Source of the DNA: JAGGAG01 sp964638035 | GTDB lineage: Bacteria; Gemmatimonadota; Gemmatimonadetes; Gemmatimonadales; GWC2-71-9 | DNA length: 64,000 nt | Assembly: GCA_964638035.1 (NCBI GenBank) | Contig: CAZWXD010000007.1 | Coordinates: 49,133-113,132 of the forward strand | Reading direction: 5' to 3' | Shown here: piece after piece, positions 41,922 to 50,794 of the stretch | Numbering within the stretch: position 1 is the first letter of the stretch | Layout of the letters: every line of letters begins with the position of its first letter | Translations under genes and position numbers: made by a program | The notes under the pieces: generated by a model | The model's database searches: none | What the model saw: only the letters and a program-made list of their open reading frames with translations | What the model was told of the DNA's origin: nothing

Positions 41922-43259
41922 TCAGGTGTCCTGATTCCTGAAGATCCTGCCGTCCTTCATGATGACCACGAAGTTGGCCGCATCGCCGACAAGGTCGATG
42001 TTGCCGAGCGGGTCGCCGTTCACGAGCAGGAGGTCGGCGAGGGCGCCTTCCTTCACGACCCCGAGCGTTCCCGGATAGGGCGAGCGCAGCCCCGAAAGTG
42101 CGAGGAGCTGGGCGTTGTCGTGCGTCACCATCCGGAGGATCTCCAGCGAGGAGAACCATGGCTTGAGCCTCAGGATATACGCGTTCTGCTGCGCGTTGAG
42201 CTCGGGCTCGAACAGGAAATCGGTGCCCCAGGCGAGCTTCACGCCAAGCTGCTTCGCCATGGGCCATACACGCGCCTGGCCCTCGAGGACGGGCCTCCGC
42301 TTCTCGCGCCGCAGGGGGTCCATGTCGGGCGTGTCCTCCACCAGGTTCTGCCCACTGAGCCAGGTGCCGCGCTGCGCCATCAGCGCCAGCGTTTCCCGGT
42401 CGAGCAACTGGCCATGCTCGATGCACGTGACGCCGGCCTCGATCGCGCGGCGCACCGCACGCGGGGTGTAGGCGTGCACGGCCACATAGGTGCCCCAGTC
42501 CTGGGCGGCCTCCACGGCGGCCTTCATCTCGTCGAGCGTGTACTGGGTCACGTCAACGGGATCGTAGGCGGAGGACGTGCCACCGCCGGCCATGAGCTTG
42601 ATCTGGCTCGCGCCAAAGCGAAGGTTCTCGCGGGTGGCGGTCAGCACTTCGTCGCGTCCGTCCGCAATGAAGGTGGCGCCCATCTCCTCGGCGCGGGAGG
42701 CCTTGCCGAAGAACCGCCGGGAGCGCTCGCTCGGCAGGCGGAAGTCGCCATGGCCGGCGGTCTGGCTGATTGTGGCACCTGAGGGCCAGACTCGCGGACC
42801 GGCAACGCGGCCTGCATCGATCGCCGCCTTGAGCTCGAAGATGGGGCCGCCCATGTCGCGGACGGAGGTGAAGCCGCGCAGGAGCATCCGCTCCGCCTCG
42901 GCCGAGGCGGCAGCGGCCGCTCTTTCGGGTGTCATGCCCGGATCCATCAGCTCCTGCTGGCTCAGCGAGCTGAAGGTAAGATGGACGTGGACGTCGATGA
43001 GGCCCGGGATGAGGGTACGACCCCGGCCGTCGATGCGCGTTGCGGACGGAGCGGCCGTGATGGGCGCGGAGGAGATCCGCTTGATCAGGTTGCCTTCCAC
43101 GAGCACCCAGGAGACTGGAGAGAGCCGGTCGGAGGTCCCGTCCCAGATGCGCACGTTCTCGAAGAGCACCTGCGCGGGTGCCTGGGCGTGCAGGCGCGAA
43201 GGCGTGCCGGGGACCAACAGCACTGCGAGCGACGTGAGCAACTGGAAGCGCATGGCCAT
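41922..43259 (-). CDS. Secreted amidohydrolase (imidazolonepropionase-like)
   Basis: 445 residues with a signal peptide (about 1-25). Metal-dependent amidohydrolase barrel: VHVHL near the first strand, QIKLMAGGG supplying the lysine, VAVHAYT and EHGQLL histidines, and WGTDFLF aspartate. Family members hydrolyse peptides, cyclic amides or xenobiotics; the substrate is unknown. ATG 43259 is used because it begins at the signal sequence; another Met lies two codons later. Confidence 0.87.
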   Translation of the reverse strand: MAMRFQLLTSLAVLLVPGTPSRLHAQAPAQVLFENVRIWDGTSDRLSPVSWVLVEGNLIKRISSAPITAAPSATRIDGRGRTLIPGLIDVHVHLTFSSLSQQELMDPGMTPERAAAAASAEAERMLLRGFTSVRDMGGPIFELKAAIDAGRVAGPRVWPSGATISQTAGHGDFRLPSERSRRFFGKASRAEEMGATFIADGRDEVLTATRENLRFGASQIKLMAGGGTSSAYDPVDVTQYTLDEMKAAVEAAQDWGTYVAVHAYTPRAVRRAIEAGVTCIEHGQLLDRETLALMAQRGTWLSGQNLVEDTPDMDPLRREKRRPVLEGQARVWPMAKQLGVKLAWGTDFLFEPELNAQQNAYILRLKPWFSSLEILRMVTHDNAQLLALSGLRSPYPGTLGVVKEGALADLLLVNGDPLGNIDLVGDAANFVVIMKDGRIFRNQDT

Positions 43260-43267
43260 GGCCCGGT

Positions 43268-43693
43268 TTACGGTGGTGTGAGGGCAAGCCCGGTTGCCAG
43301 CAGCGCAATCACCAGGCGCAGGGGGCTGTAGTACCGCGAATCCCGGCGCGCGAACACCGTGCCTCGCACGCGCTTGAAGAAGCCCGCGTACCGAAAGTCG
43401 CCTACCGCCCGGGCGGCAAACGCGACTGCAACGCCCCAGACACCAAGGCGGGGCAACCACACCGGCAATCCCGACGCCAGGACGCCCGCCTGCAAGGCAC
43501 ACACGGTCGCCGCCAGGAGCAGTGCGATGGCGACGGCAACGCTTGCGCCCGGGCCCGGCACGAAGAGCGGGCGATCGCCTTCAGCCGGAAGGGCTCCCTC
43601 GAGCGCCCAGCGGCCGCCGAATGCCCAGTAGAAATGGAGTAGCGCAAGCGCCGAAAGAATTGCGACGAGGGCGGCGGCCAGCGCGATACGCAC
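43268..43693 (-). CDS. DUF3995-like membrane protein
   Basis: 141 residues with four hydrophobic segments and the LHFYWAFGGRWAL motif typical of DUF3995. Function unknown. GTG 43693 is chosen because AGGAGG lies eight bases upstream; a GTG three codons earlier is possible. It lies eight bases before the amidohydrolase. Confidence 0.7.
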   Translation of the reverse strand: MRIALAAALVAILSALALLHFYWAFGGRWALEGALPAEGDRPLFVPGPGASVAVAIALLLAATVCALQAGVLASGLPVWLPRLGVWGVAVAFAARAVGDFRYAGFFKRVRGTVFARRDSRYYSPLRLVIALLATGLALTPP

Positions 43694-43721
43694 CTTCAGC
43701 ACCTCCTGCCAGCGAGGGCCG

Positions 43722-44900
43722 TCACTGGGTGCGCAGCCGGCGCGCGGTGCCATCCTGCAGCAGCCGGAAGTACTGTCCGTCCTTGAGCATCAGCCCTTCA
43801 CTGCGGCGGAGCGGGAAGCTGGTCAGGTAGTCCTTCGGGTGCCTGACATCGATGGCGAATACCCGGTTGCCATGCCGCGCGTTCACCTTGCCCTGCAGCG
43901 TGTGGCCCACCACGATCGCGCTGGCGCCCACGGCGCGCAGGCCGAGATCCACTTCTTCAGGCGACAGGTCGTCCTTGAAGTAGCCCCGGTACCAGGCGGG
44001 CCCGGTGTTGCTGGACCGCAGGAAGGACTCCATGGTACTGGTCGTGGGCGTGAACCATGGTACGCGATAGCCGGCGCGAACAACCTGGTTGATATCCTCG
44101 ATCGACGCCCCGTACTCCGCAATGCGAGGGTGAAGGCCACCGTGCACGAACGCCACGCCCTTGATGACCTCGACGACGTTTCGCGAGGCCAGCCAGCGCC
44201 CGAGTACCGAGGTGTCATCGAAGAGTTCAATCTGCTGCTTGCCGAGGATTCCGGCAATGTGGAAGTACTTCTCGTTCGACGACTGGTAGTTGCCCTGGAG
44301 GTTCTTGATCTCGTGGTTGCCGATGATGTAGTGCACTCGGCCGCCGGCTTCCCGCGCCGACTGCTCGAGCTGGTAGATGGCCCAGAGGACCTGCGTGGTG
44401 GAGGCCCCGCGGTCGACGAAGTCACCCACGAGCACCAGGTGGCCGTTGCCGAAGGTCCAGTTCAGCGCCGCATCGGCAATACGGTGGGCGACGAGGAACT
44501 GCCGAAACGCGCCGAAGCCGCTTTCGATGTCGGAGATGGCAACGACGGGCGCGCCGTCCGTGTAGGTGGCAGGGGGTGTCGCGACGTCCGGGAGTACAGT
44601 GACGTCGAAGTGCGTGCTGTCCGCGGGGAAGGCCACGCGGATGTGCGCGCCGGCGCTGTCGGGCAGCGGGACGGTGTCCACGCGAAAGCCGCTCTCGTTG
44701 TTCCCGCGCACCGTGTGTGCGACCCGGTGCCCGTTCTCGATGAACACGTGCACTTCGCCATCGAGCTGGTAGGCCAGGGGGCTCTCGAAGAGGTGGGCGT
44801 CGGCGCCGATGGCCAGCCCGAAGGCCAGCACGCCGGCCAGCAGCGCCAGGGTTGAGGCGGCAAGGCACTTCAGCCTGGTGAGGAGGGGAGTACGGGTCAC
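43722..44900 (-). CDS. Exported metallophosphoesterase
   Basis: 392 residues. N-terminal hydrophobic segment (about 12-34) for export or anchoring, then a calcineurin-like domain with AISDIES, GDFVDRG, IIGNHE, VHGGLHP and VVGHT motifs. Similar to Shewanella-type cold-active phosphatases and bacterial PPP-like phosphoesterases acting outside the cytosol. The start overlaps the DHFR-like gene stop (ATGA). Confidence 0.85.
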   Translation of the reverse strand: MTRTPLLTRLKCLAASTLALLAGVLAFGLAIGADAHLFESPLAYQLDGEVHVFIENGHRVAHTVRGNNESGFRVDTVPLPDSAGAHIRVAFPADSTHFDVTVLPDVATPPATYTDGAPVVAISDIESGFGAFRQFLVAHRIADAALNWTFGNGHLVLVGDFVDRGASTTQVLWAIYQLEQSAREAGGRVHYIIGNHEIKNLQGNYQSSNEKYFHIAGILGKQQIELFDDTSVLGRWLASRNVVEVIKGVAFVHGGLHPRIAEYGASIEDINQVVRAGYRVPWFTPTTSTMESFLRSSNTGPAWYRGYFKDDLSPEEVDLGLRAVGASAIVVGHTLQGKVNARHGNRVFAIDVRHPKDYLTSFPLRRSEGLMLKDGQYFRLLQDGTARRLRTQ

Positions 44901-45535
44901 ACGCGCACGTATCGCAGGTGCGTTGCGGCCTGACCCTCGAGTACCGCCGCAATGCGAAGCTGCGGGCCGGGCTCCCGCAGGTTCTCGAAGAGGCGCCGCC
45001 CGCCGCCGAACAGCACGGGGGCCAGGGCGATCGCCAGCTCGTCGAGGGCACCCAGGTTCAGGTACTGCTGGATCACGTCAGCCCCGCCGGCAATGCGAAC
45101 GTCACGACTCCCGGCGGATTCCCGGGCCAGCCCCAGGGCGCGTTCGGGCCCATCATTGATGAAGTGGAAGGTCGTCCCCCCGGGGCGCACCCAGGGTTCG
45201 CGCTTCGTATGGGTCAGGACGTAGACCGGCGTGTGAAACGGAGCCACGTCCGGCCAGGAGCGCTCCCCCTGGTCGAACATCCGCTTGCCCATGATGCTGG
45301 CACCGGTGCGCTCCGTGGTGCTGCGAAGCAGGTCGTTGACCGGGCCGGTGTCGCCTCCTGGTCCGAGCTTGAGGTTCTCGCGGAGGTACTGCTGGGCCAG
45401 GGCCCAGCCCATCAACGCCCCCCACTTGGCACCCCAGTTCCTGTACTGCGGCGTGTCCCAGTGCTCGAGGGTCATTCCTTCCGGCGCCATGTAGCCATCG
45501 AGGCTGAGGCCGATGCTGGCGAACACGGTGCTCAT
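44897..45535 (-). CDS. Dihydrofolate reductase-family (RibD C-terminal-like) protein
   Basis: 212 residues with the RibD_C/DHFR-like fold: ASIGLSLDGYMA start, IMGKRMFD, and RIAGGADVIQQYLN with LAPVLFGGGRRLF. Proteins of this type are probable NADPH-dependent reductases; true folate activity is unlikely. It overlaps the phosphoesterase gene. Confidence 0.85.
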   Translation of the reverse strand: MSTVFASIGLSLDGYMAPEGMTLEHWDTPQYRNWGAKWGALMGWALAQQYLRENLKLGPGGDTGPVNDLLRSTTERTGASIMGKRMFDQGERSWPDVAPFHTPVYVLTHTKREPWVRPGGTTFHFINDGPERALGLARESAGSRDVRIAGGADVIQQYLNLGALDELAIALAPVLFGGGRRLFENLREPGPQLRIAAVLEGQAATHLRYVRV

Positions 45536-45561
45536 GTCTCACATTCTCGCGGTGTGTTGGT

Positions 45562-46236
45562 TCAACGCGGCGCAGCAGCAGCGGCACGTGCGACGATTGC
45601 CCCGGCGGACTCGAGGCGCGGCAGGATGCCGTCGTAAAGCCCGAGGAGGCGGGGCTCGATGATGCCGCAGTCCCCGAAGTAGACAGCCATGGACCCCAGG
45701 AACGGGCGAAGGTCGCGCTCCCCGGCTCGGTGATACATGACCTGCGTGATATCCCGCGTTGCGTCGTCCAGCTGTCGCTGCACGGCGTACACATGGGAGA
45801 TCGCCTGGGCCAGGTCGGGGTCCAGGTAGCCAAGGGACTCGGTCGCAATGGCCAGGTCCCATGCGGTGTATTCCAGGAAGGCCGGGCTCGTGCCCTGGAA
45901 GGGGTTGTCCAGCCGTTGCTGCGCCTGCTCATCGGCCCGGAGAAAAGCCTGAATCCGGGCGAGCGAACTGTCATGGTAGGCGCGCACGCCGGCGACGGCG
46001 GCCCGGTTGCTCACGAACTCGGCGTGGATCCGTGTCAGGGTGGCGCGGGCCAGCTCGTGGTGGGCAACACGCTCGCGCCACTGATCGACGAGCAGGGCAA
46101 GCAGGACGCCCAAGGCGATCAGGGCGACCTCGAGCGCAATCCTGAGGAACGACCTGGACCCTCTCGAGTGGCGGCCGTCGAGTGCCGTTGGCGCTGTCAG
46201 CTCGGAATCTGGTTCCGGTGGTGTGGTATCAGGCAT
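45562..46236 (-). CDS. Single-pass membrane protein, DUF6090-like
   Basis: 224 residues from ATG 46236: a cytosolic N-terminus, one membrane helix (about 33-52, ALEVALIALGVLLALLVDQWRE), then a helical outer domain. The helix followed by DQWRE is common in a family of unknown function. The start shares one base with the creatininase stop (TGATG). Confidence 0.6.
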   Translation of the reverse strand: MPDTTPPEPDSELTAPTALDGRHSRGSRSFLRIALEVALIALGVLLALLVDQWRERVAHHELARATLTRIHAEFVSNRAAVAGVRAYHDSSLARIQAFLRADEQAQQRLDNPFQGTSPAFLEYTAWDLAIATESLGYLDPDLAQAISHVYAVQRQLDDATRDITQVMYHRAGERDLRPFLGSMAVYFGDCGIIEPRLLGLYDGILPRLESAGAIVARAAAAAPR

Positions 46237-46856
46237 CAGGCTCCACTCGGGCACGGACAATCGCGGAAGGCCCGCACCGTGAAGGGCCGCGCCGCGCCAG
46301 GCCCCGCCTCCGGGAGCGGCCGCACCAGGTCGGGCCGCAGGTGCATCATGACGCTGGTCTCCAGCTCGCCGGCATGGTCGCCCGGCTCGGCGAAATGCTC
46401 ACTGGCGTTCGCGGCCTGGTACCAGTTGACCTGGGCAATCGAGAGGGGCACTCGCCCCTGCAGCTCACGAATGAGCTGCTTGAAGTCGTTGCCGCCATGG
46501 CCATTGAGGATGACGAGCCAGGTGATGCCATGCTCAACGAGCGAGACGGCGAGGTCGCGGATGACGGCGAGCTGGGTGGTCGGGTTGAGGTTGAGGCAGA
46601 ACGGAACCTCGCGCTGGCCGGTCTGCACCCCGAACGGCACGGTGGGGAGCACCAGGACCCTGGCCCCCGCGGCCCACGCGCGTGCCGCCGCGAGGTGGGC
46701 GGCGGCGTCGGCCTGGATGGTGTCGGTCGCGTAAGGCAGGTGGCGGTTGTGCGCCTCCGTGGCGCCCCATGGCAGCACGGCAACCTGGTACTTTGCCTGG
46801 CGCACCGTCTCCCAGGTGGAGTTGGCCAGGACCCACGGTGTGGGAGCGGCGGCCAT
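46236..46856 (-). CDS. Creatininase-family protein, short C-terminus
   Basis: 206 residues. Metal-binding motifs of creatininase-family amidohydrolases are present: EAHNRHLPYATDT, LNGHGGND and GDHAGELETS. The family is usually 230-260 residues; this one ends shortly after the last motif in RDCPCPSGA, so it may be truncated by a frameshift, with the lost end overlapping the next gene. The true substrate is probably not creatinine. Confidence 0.8.
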   Translation of the reverse strand: MAAAPTPWVLANSTWETVRQAKYQVAVLPWGATEAHNRHLPYATDTIQADAAAHLAAARAWAAGARVLVLPTVPFGVQTGQREVPFCLNLNPTTQLAVIRDLAVSLVEHGITWLVILNGHGGNDFKQLIRELQGRVPLSIAQVNWYQAANASEHFAEPGDHAGELETSVMMHLRPDLVRPLPEAGPGAARPFTVRAFRDCPCPSGA

Positions 46857-46857
46857 C

Positions 46858-47871
46858 CTACGACTTCTGCGCCTGCCGGAATGCCTCGCCCACGCGGGTC
46901 GCCGCCTTCTTCATGGCGTCAGCCGCCTGGTTGGCAATGTCACGCGCCTCGTCGGCATAGTACCTGCCCGCGGCGGCCATGTCGTCCCGGATGGGCCGCT
47001 CCCGGGTCTCGCTGCCCCGGCGCACATACTCGCCGCGCACGATGCGCTCGTACTCTCCCGACGCCACCCAGGCCTGGAGTTCGCCAGCCCGCACGGTGTG
47101 CATCGGGTGGGTGAGTGCCAGCGTGGCGAGGAGCTTGTACACCACGTCGAGCCCCTCATTGGTGGTGGCGTACTCGTTGGCCTGCGCCATGAAGGCGTCG
47201 ATGTTGAGCTGGCCCACGAACTGGTCCCCGCGACCGCCGCCGGCGAAGTGCATGAAGAGCTTCTGCGACGCCACGATGTCCTGGCTGCCCAGGAGTCCCG
47301 CGCGATCCGCCGAGAGCTCGGACTTGCGTGACCACTCGAGGAAGGCGAGGCGGATGGGGAGGATGGCGAGCCCCGCCAGGGTGGGCAGCGCGCCCAGCGA
47401 GATGAGCGCCAGGATCGCGGCGATGGTGCGGTAGAGCGAGTGCCCGCTGATGACGTGACCCATCTCGTGGGCCAGGAGGACCCGCACCTCGTCGTCGCCG
47501 AGCAGCTCGATCGCCGACGAATGGACCACGATGAAGGGCTCGTCAATGCCATACGCCCCCGCGTTGACGAAGGGCGTCTGCGTCACGTACAGCTCGGGCG
47601 TGGTGGGCCAGTCAAAGGTGGTGCACACCTCGGTGTGCAGGGTCCAGAGCCGGGGGAACTGCTCCGGCCCCACCCGCACGGCATTGCCCTGGAAGAGGAG
47701 GCGGATGCCGCGTTCGCCGCCCAGGAGGGCGAGGACCTTCTTGATGACCTCCTCGACACCTGGCACGGCGCGCAGCGCCTGGAGCGCGGCCCTGTCGGCT
47801 GGATGCTCCCACGCCACGCCGCTGATCTCGGGGAACGTGCGACGGCTTCGCGGGGCAGGAATACTGGACAT
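46858..47871 (-). CDS. M48-family zinc metallopeptidase
   Basis: 337 residues. HEMGH at 135-139 gives two zinc His and the catalytic Glu; the third ligand is Glu185 in RKSELSADRAG. A hydrophobic segment (about 148-175) anchors it to the membrane. HtpX/Ste24-like quality-control peptidase. One base separates its stop from the creatininase start. The 193 bases upstream contain no gene. Confidence 0.88.
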   Translation of the reverse strand: MSSIPAPRSRRTFPEISGVAWEHPADRAALQALRAVPGVEEVIKKVLALLGGERGIRLLFQGNAVRVGPEQFPRLWTLHTEVCTTFDWPTTPELYVTQTPFVNAGAYGIDEPFIVVHSSAIELLGDDEVRVLLAHEMGHVISGHSLYRTIAAILALISLGALPTLAGLAILPIRLAFLEWSRKSELSADRAGLLGSQDIVASQKLFMHFAGGGRGDQFVGQLNIDAFMAQANEYATTNEGLDVVYKLLATLALTHPMHTVRAGELQAWVASGEYERIVRGEYVRRGSETRERPIRDDMAAAGRYYADEARDIANQAADAMKKAATRVGEAFRQAQKS

Positions 47872-48064
47872 GATGGACCTTCAGTAAGGGACGGAGTACG
47901 GTACGAAGATACACCCTCCGGTGTTTCAGGAGGGAACGCACAGCCGGTCACGATCACGCGCGTGACGGCGTGATCCCGGCCGTCCCCGTTGCCAACTGCG
48001 TGAGCGCCATCATGACGAAGCTCGAGGCCGCAGGCTCCCACGATGCCGGCGCCGACACTTGCAG

Positions 48065-48517
48065 CTACCCGGTCTTTTCGTCGTCATCGCCACGCAGGGG
48101 AAATGCGTACATCACCTGTTCGCCCGGAGCTTCCTGCCCTCCAGCCGACGCGTACAGCCGCGTCGCCGGGGCATTGGATCGGTCGGTGAGGACCCAGGCC
48201 TCACGACAGCCCAGGCGCGTCGCATGCCCGAGCAATGCTTGAAGCAGTGCCTTGCCAAGGCCTCGACCTTGATGGCCCGGTGCGACGCCGACCTCGTTGA
48301 TCCACATTTCGGCCGGCTTGTCGGGGTGCACGTAGTGCACACCCGAGGCAAAGCCAACGACACGGCCGCAGTCAAGGGCGACAGCCAGGTGATGCCGAGG
48401 ATCGCGCAGGAACTCTGCCGCAAGGTCGGGATCAATGGCGTGGTCGAAGGCGCCAGGCACCACCGTGTGGAGCAGGGCCTGGTCGCCAGGATTGAGCATC
48501 CTGATCTCGGGGCTCAT
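48065..48517 (-). CDS. GNAT acetyltransferase, AAC(3)-I-like
   Basis: 150 residues. GNAT fold with the acetyl-CoA loop VGVAPGHQGRGLGKALL (Q/RxxGxG/A) and C-terminal APATRLYASAGG. Overall pattern resembles the AAC(3)-I group of aminoglycoside acetyltransferases, but resistance cannot be claimed from sequence alone. The start at 48517 is where GNAT similarity begins. Confidence 0.8.
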   Translation of the reverse strand: MSPEIRMLNPGDQALLHTVVPGAFDHAIDPDLAAEFLRDPRHHLAVALDCGRVVGFASGVHYVHPDKPAEMWINEVGVAPGHQGRGLGKALLQALLGHATRLGCREAWVLTDRSNAPATRLYASAGGQEAPGEQVMYAFPLRGDDDEKTG

Positions 48518-48749
48518 GGTCGCTTCTGTTGATGGTCCGGCTGGCATCCCGCGCACCAGCCGTGGCACCGGCGGTTCTGCCTGCGTCGTTGGACGGCGCT
48601 GTCTTCTGCTGCGTCGTGCCGGTTGCTCCTACTCTGCTGATTCGTCTTCCATCAGTTCCCAGGCACCCGCTGGACGCCGCACGGTGGCGCAGGTGGGGCC
48701 ACCATCGGGCCCCGGCCCGGAAACCTGACCGTGAGGCGCCTGGCCCAGC

Positions 48750-50372
48750 TCATCGAACCAGCTCGATCTCGCCCGGTCGCCAACTCCTGTCGAAGAAGGG
48801 TTCGAGCGGGCTGTAGAGGCGCAGGATCGTGAACCAGCCCTTCCCCGGGAGGGTCTGGATCCAGTTACCCCGCTTCACCCCGTCGGGCTGCTTCGGCGCG
48901 AAATACACCGTCGTGGAGCCGTCGGGGTTCAGTTCCGCGGCAGGCGATGGGTAGCTCTGGCTGCCTGCGCGCGGGTAGCGCTGAGGCGTGTCGAGCATCG
49001 AGCGCGATTGGTTGTCGTACACGGTGAGCGACCAGAACGCGCGAGCGGGAATGCCCTTCGGCAGGGTGACCTTGTAGGTCTTGCCGCCGTCATAGGGACT
49101 GCCGTCTGAGTCGAGGAACCCCATAAGGTACTGCGAACCGACTTCGGGAATGCGCATGATCATGCCCGGCGTATCCATCGTGTAGGCGTAGTAGAACGCC
49201 GTGCGCGAGTCGAGCGTGCGCGCCCCGGTGGGCGGGAACGGCTTGAACATCCCCTCGCGGGTGAACTCCGGCGGGGGCGTCTCGAAAGATGCTCCGCCTT
49301 CCCACAACATGCTGCCCCACATCGAGCCGGGATAGTAGGACCAGTCCGGATGGGCCACGCCGTAGCGCCAGTTCAACACGCGTCCAGTCGCATTGCCCAC
49401 CGCGGCGGCGTCGGTGAGAATCTTCCTCATCCGGGCATCGGGCTTGAACGGCTTGCCCTTCACGATGCCGATGGCGGCCAGCTGGCCTGTGAGCTCGATG
49501 TCGTAGCTGGTGGCGGGCTCCCGCTGCACGCTCTCGTTGATCATCTCGAAGAACCCGTAGTCACTGGGCGGAATCGTGTTGAACGCCCTGCCGCTGCCCT
49601 CGATGAACCTGGTGTCGGGGATGGGCGGGTCCTTGGCGAGCCGGACCGTGCCTTCGAGCGCCGTCCCGATGCTCGTCCCGTAGCCGCCCGGTGTGTACGG
49701 ATAGATCCTGAGGTTCTTCCTGATGCCCTCTACCGTCGGCCTGGGGTCGCCGTTCGTGAGGAACGCGCGAAATGCGTAGAGCACACGGGTCGTCTTCGAC
49801 CTGGCGACGAAGAAGCCGCCGTCCGGCAGCGGACCGTCGTAGCCGGGTGGCACGAGCAGGTACTTGCCGCCGGCGCCGCGATCCGGACCCGGGAAGCCGC
49901 CGTCGATGATCCACGAGAACCACATGTCGTTGAACGTGCCGAGGCTGCCTGGCGGCTGCTCGACGACCAGCGGACCCCCGGCCAGGTTCAGGATTCCCAG
50001 GAAGTACACCATGTCGGCGTTGGCCGTCAGGAACAGCGACTTGGCGTCCATCAGCTCGGAGAAGATGACGATCGTGTTGTCCTCGGCTCCGATGCTCTGC
50101 AGCCCCTTTCCAATCGCGTAGGCCGATGCGCCGCGGAAGCTGTTGTTGTACACGTTCAAGGCCCGGGTGAAGTCGAGTGCGTCGCGGACTGTCTCCGCGG
50201 TTGCCGCGGTCGGCGCACCGTCCTTGAACGTCAGCGTGCCGATCCGGGTCTGTACCCGGTCCGGCGTGAGGAGCTCCGGGGGAACTGGCGTAGTCGTCTG
50301 CGCCCTGGAGAGGCCGGGCAGGGCCAGCGCGGCAAGTGCCACCAGTGTCGTCGGTGAGCGGAAGAGCTTCAT
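48750..50372 (-). CDS. DUF1254/DUF1214-domain exported protein
   Basis: 540 residues with a signal peptide (about 1-24, VALAALALPGLSRAQ). Middle DUF1254 (about 70-200) and C-terminal DUF1214 (about 410-520, ending in WNPGEIE-like WRPGEIELVR). Common exported proteins of unknown function. GGAG lies nine bases before ATG 50372. The 232 bases after its stop hold nothing recognisable. Confidence 0.88.
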   Translation of the reverse strand: MKLFRSPTTLVALAALALPGLSRAQTTTPVPPELLTPDRVQTRIGTLTFKDGAPTAATAETVRDALDFTRALNVYNNSFRGASAYAIGKGLQSIGAEDNTIVIFSELMDAKSLFLTANADMVYFLGILNLAGGPLVVEQPPGSLGTFNDMWFSWIIDGGFPGPDRGAGGKYLLVPPGYDGPLPDGGFFVARSKTTRVLYAFRAFLTNGDPRPTVEGIRKNLRIYPYTPGGYGTSIGTALEGTVRLAKDPPIPDTRFIEGSGRAFNTIPPSDYGFFEMINESVQREPATSYDIELTGQLAAIGIVKGKPFKPDARMRKILTDAAAVGNATGRVLNWRYGVAHPDWSYYPGSMWGSMLWEGGASFETPPPEFTREGMFKPFPPTGARTLDSRTAFYYAYTMDTPGMIMRIPEVGSQYLMGFLDSDGSPYDGGKTYKVTLPKGIPARAFWSLTVYDNQSRSMLDTPQRYPRAGSQSYPSPAAELNPDGSTTVYFAPKQPDGVKRGNWIQTLPGKGWFTILRLYSPLEPFFDRSWRPGEIELVR

Positions 50373-50470
50373 CCCGGTGTTCTCCTGTTCATGATCCGTC
50401 AGTTGCACTGCACTGCGGCCGGTCAGCTCGCGGCGGCACAGGCCGGGCCGTCCCGCCCAGGCCGACCGCC

Positions 50471-50580
50471 CTACCGGTCGCGTTCGACGTCCGGATCATA
50501 GCCGGTCCGCGTCCAGATCACAGCCGGTCCGCAGGTTGAGCCATCGGCCGGAGTCCCGAAGTGCCGGGCGAGCCTGAACG
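50471..50580 (-). pseudogene. higA antitoxin fragment
   Basis: The minus strand encodes RLARHFGT and, one frame away, RWLNLRTGCDLDADRL, matching the C-terminal part of the HigA at 61078-61404 (RLARYFGT, FWLNLQTGYDLDIERDRL). A short internal duplication (two copies of an AGCCGGTCCGC-containing segment) and a frame change show it is dead. Confidence 0.7.
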
Positions 50581-50671
50581 TCACCGCGCGCCACCGGGCG
50601 TACAACACCGAGCGGCCGCATGAACACCTCGGCCAGCGCGTCCAGGCGAGCTGGTACGACGTCCCGGACCG
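50580..50671 (+). pseudogene. IS481/IS3-type transposase C-terminal fragment
   Basis: About 30 codons read YNTERPHEHLGQRVQASWYD, the end of a DDE integrase core. A matching stretch occurs in the IS481 remnant at 57.6 kb. No start, ends or other domains remain. With the higA fragment it fills most of the 50373-50794 gap and marks the left edge of the region below. Confidence 0.7.
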
Positions 50672-50794
50672 TGGAGCATCGGTCCTCGTCGCGGGGTGCC
50701 GCATCGCCACGTGGTCCGCACGATCCCCGAACGCCTCCGCGCGCGGTGTCAGCACGTCGCAAGGCGCGAGGGCTGGAGCGGCGGACCTGACGCC

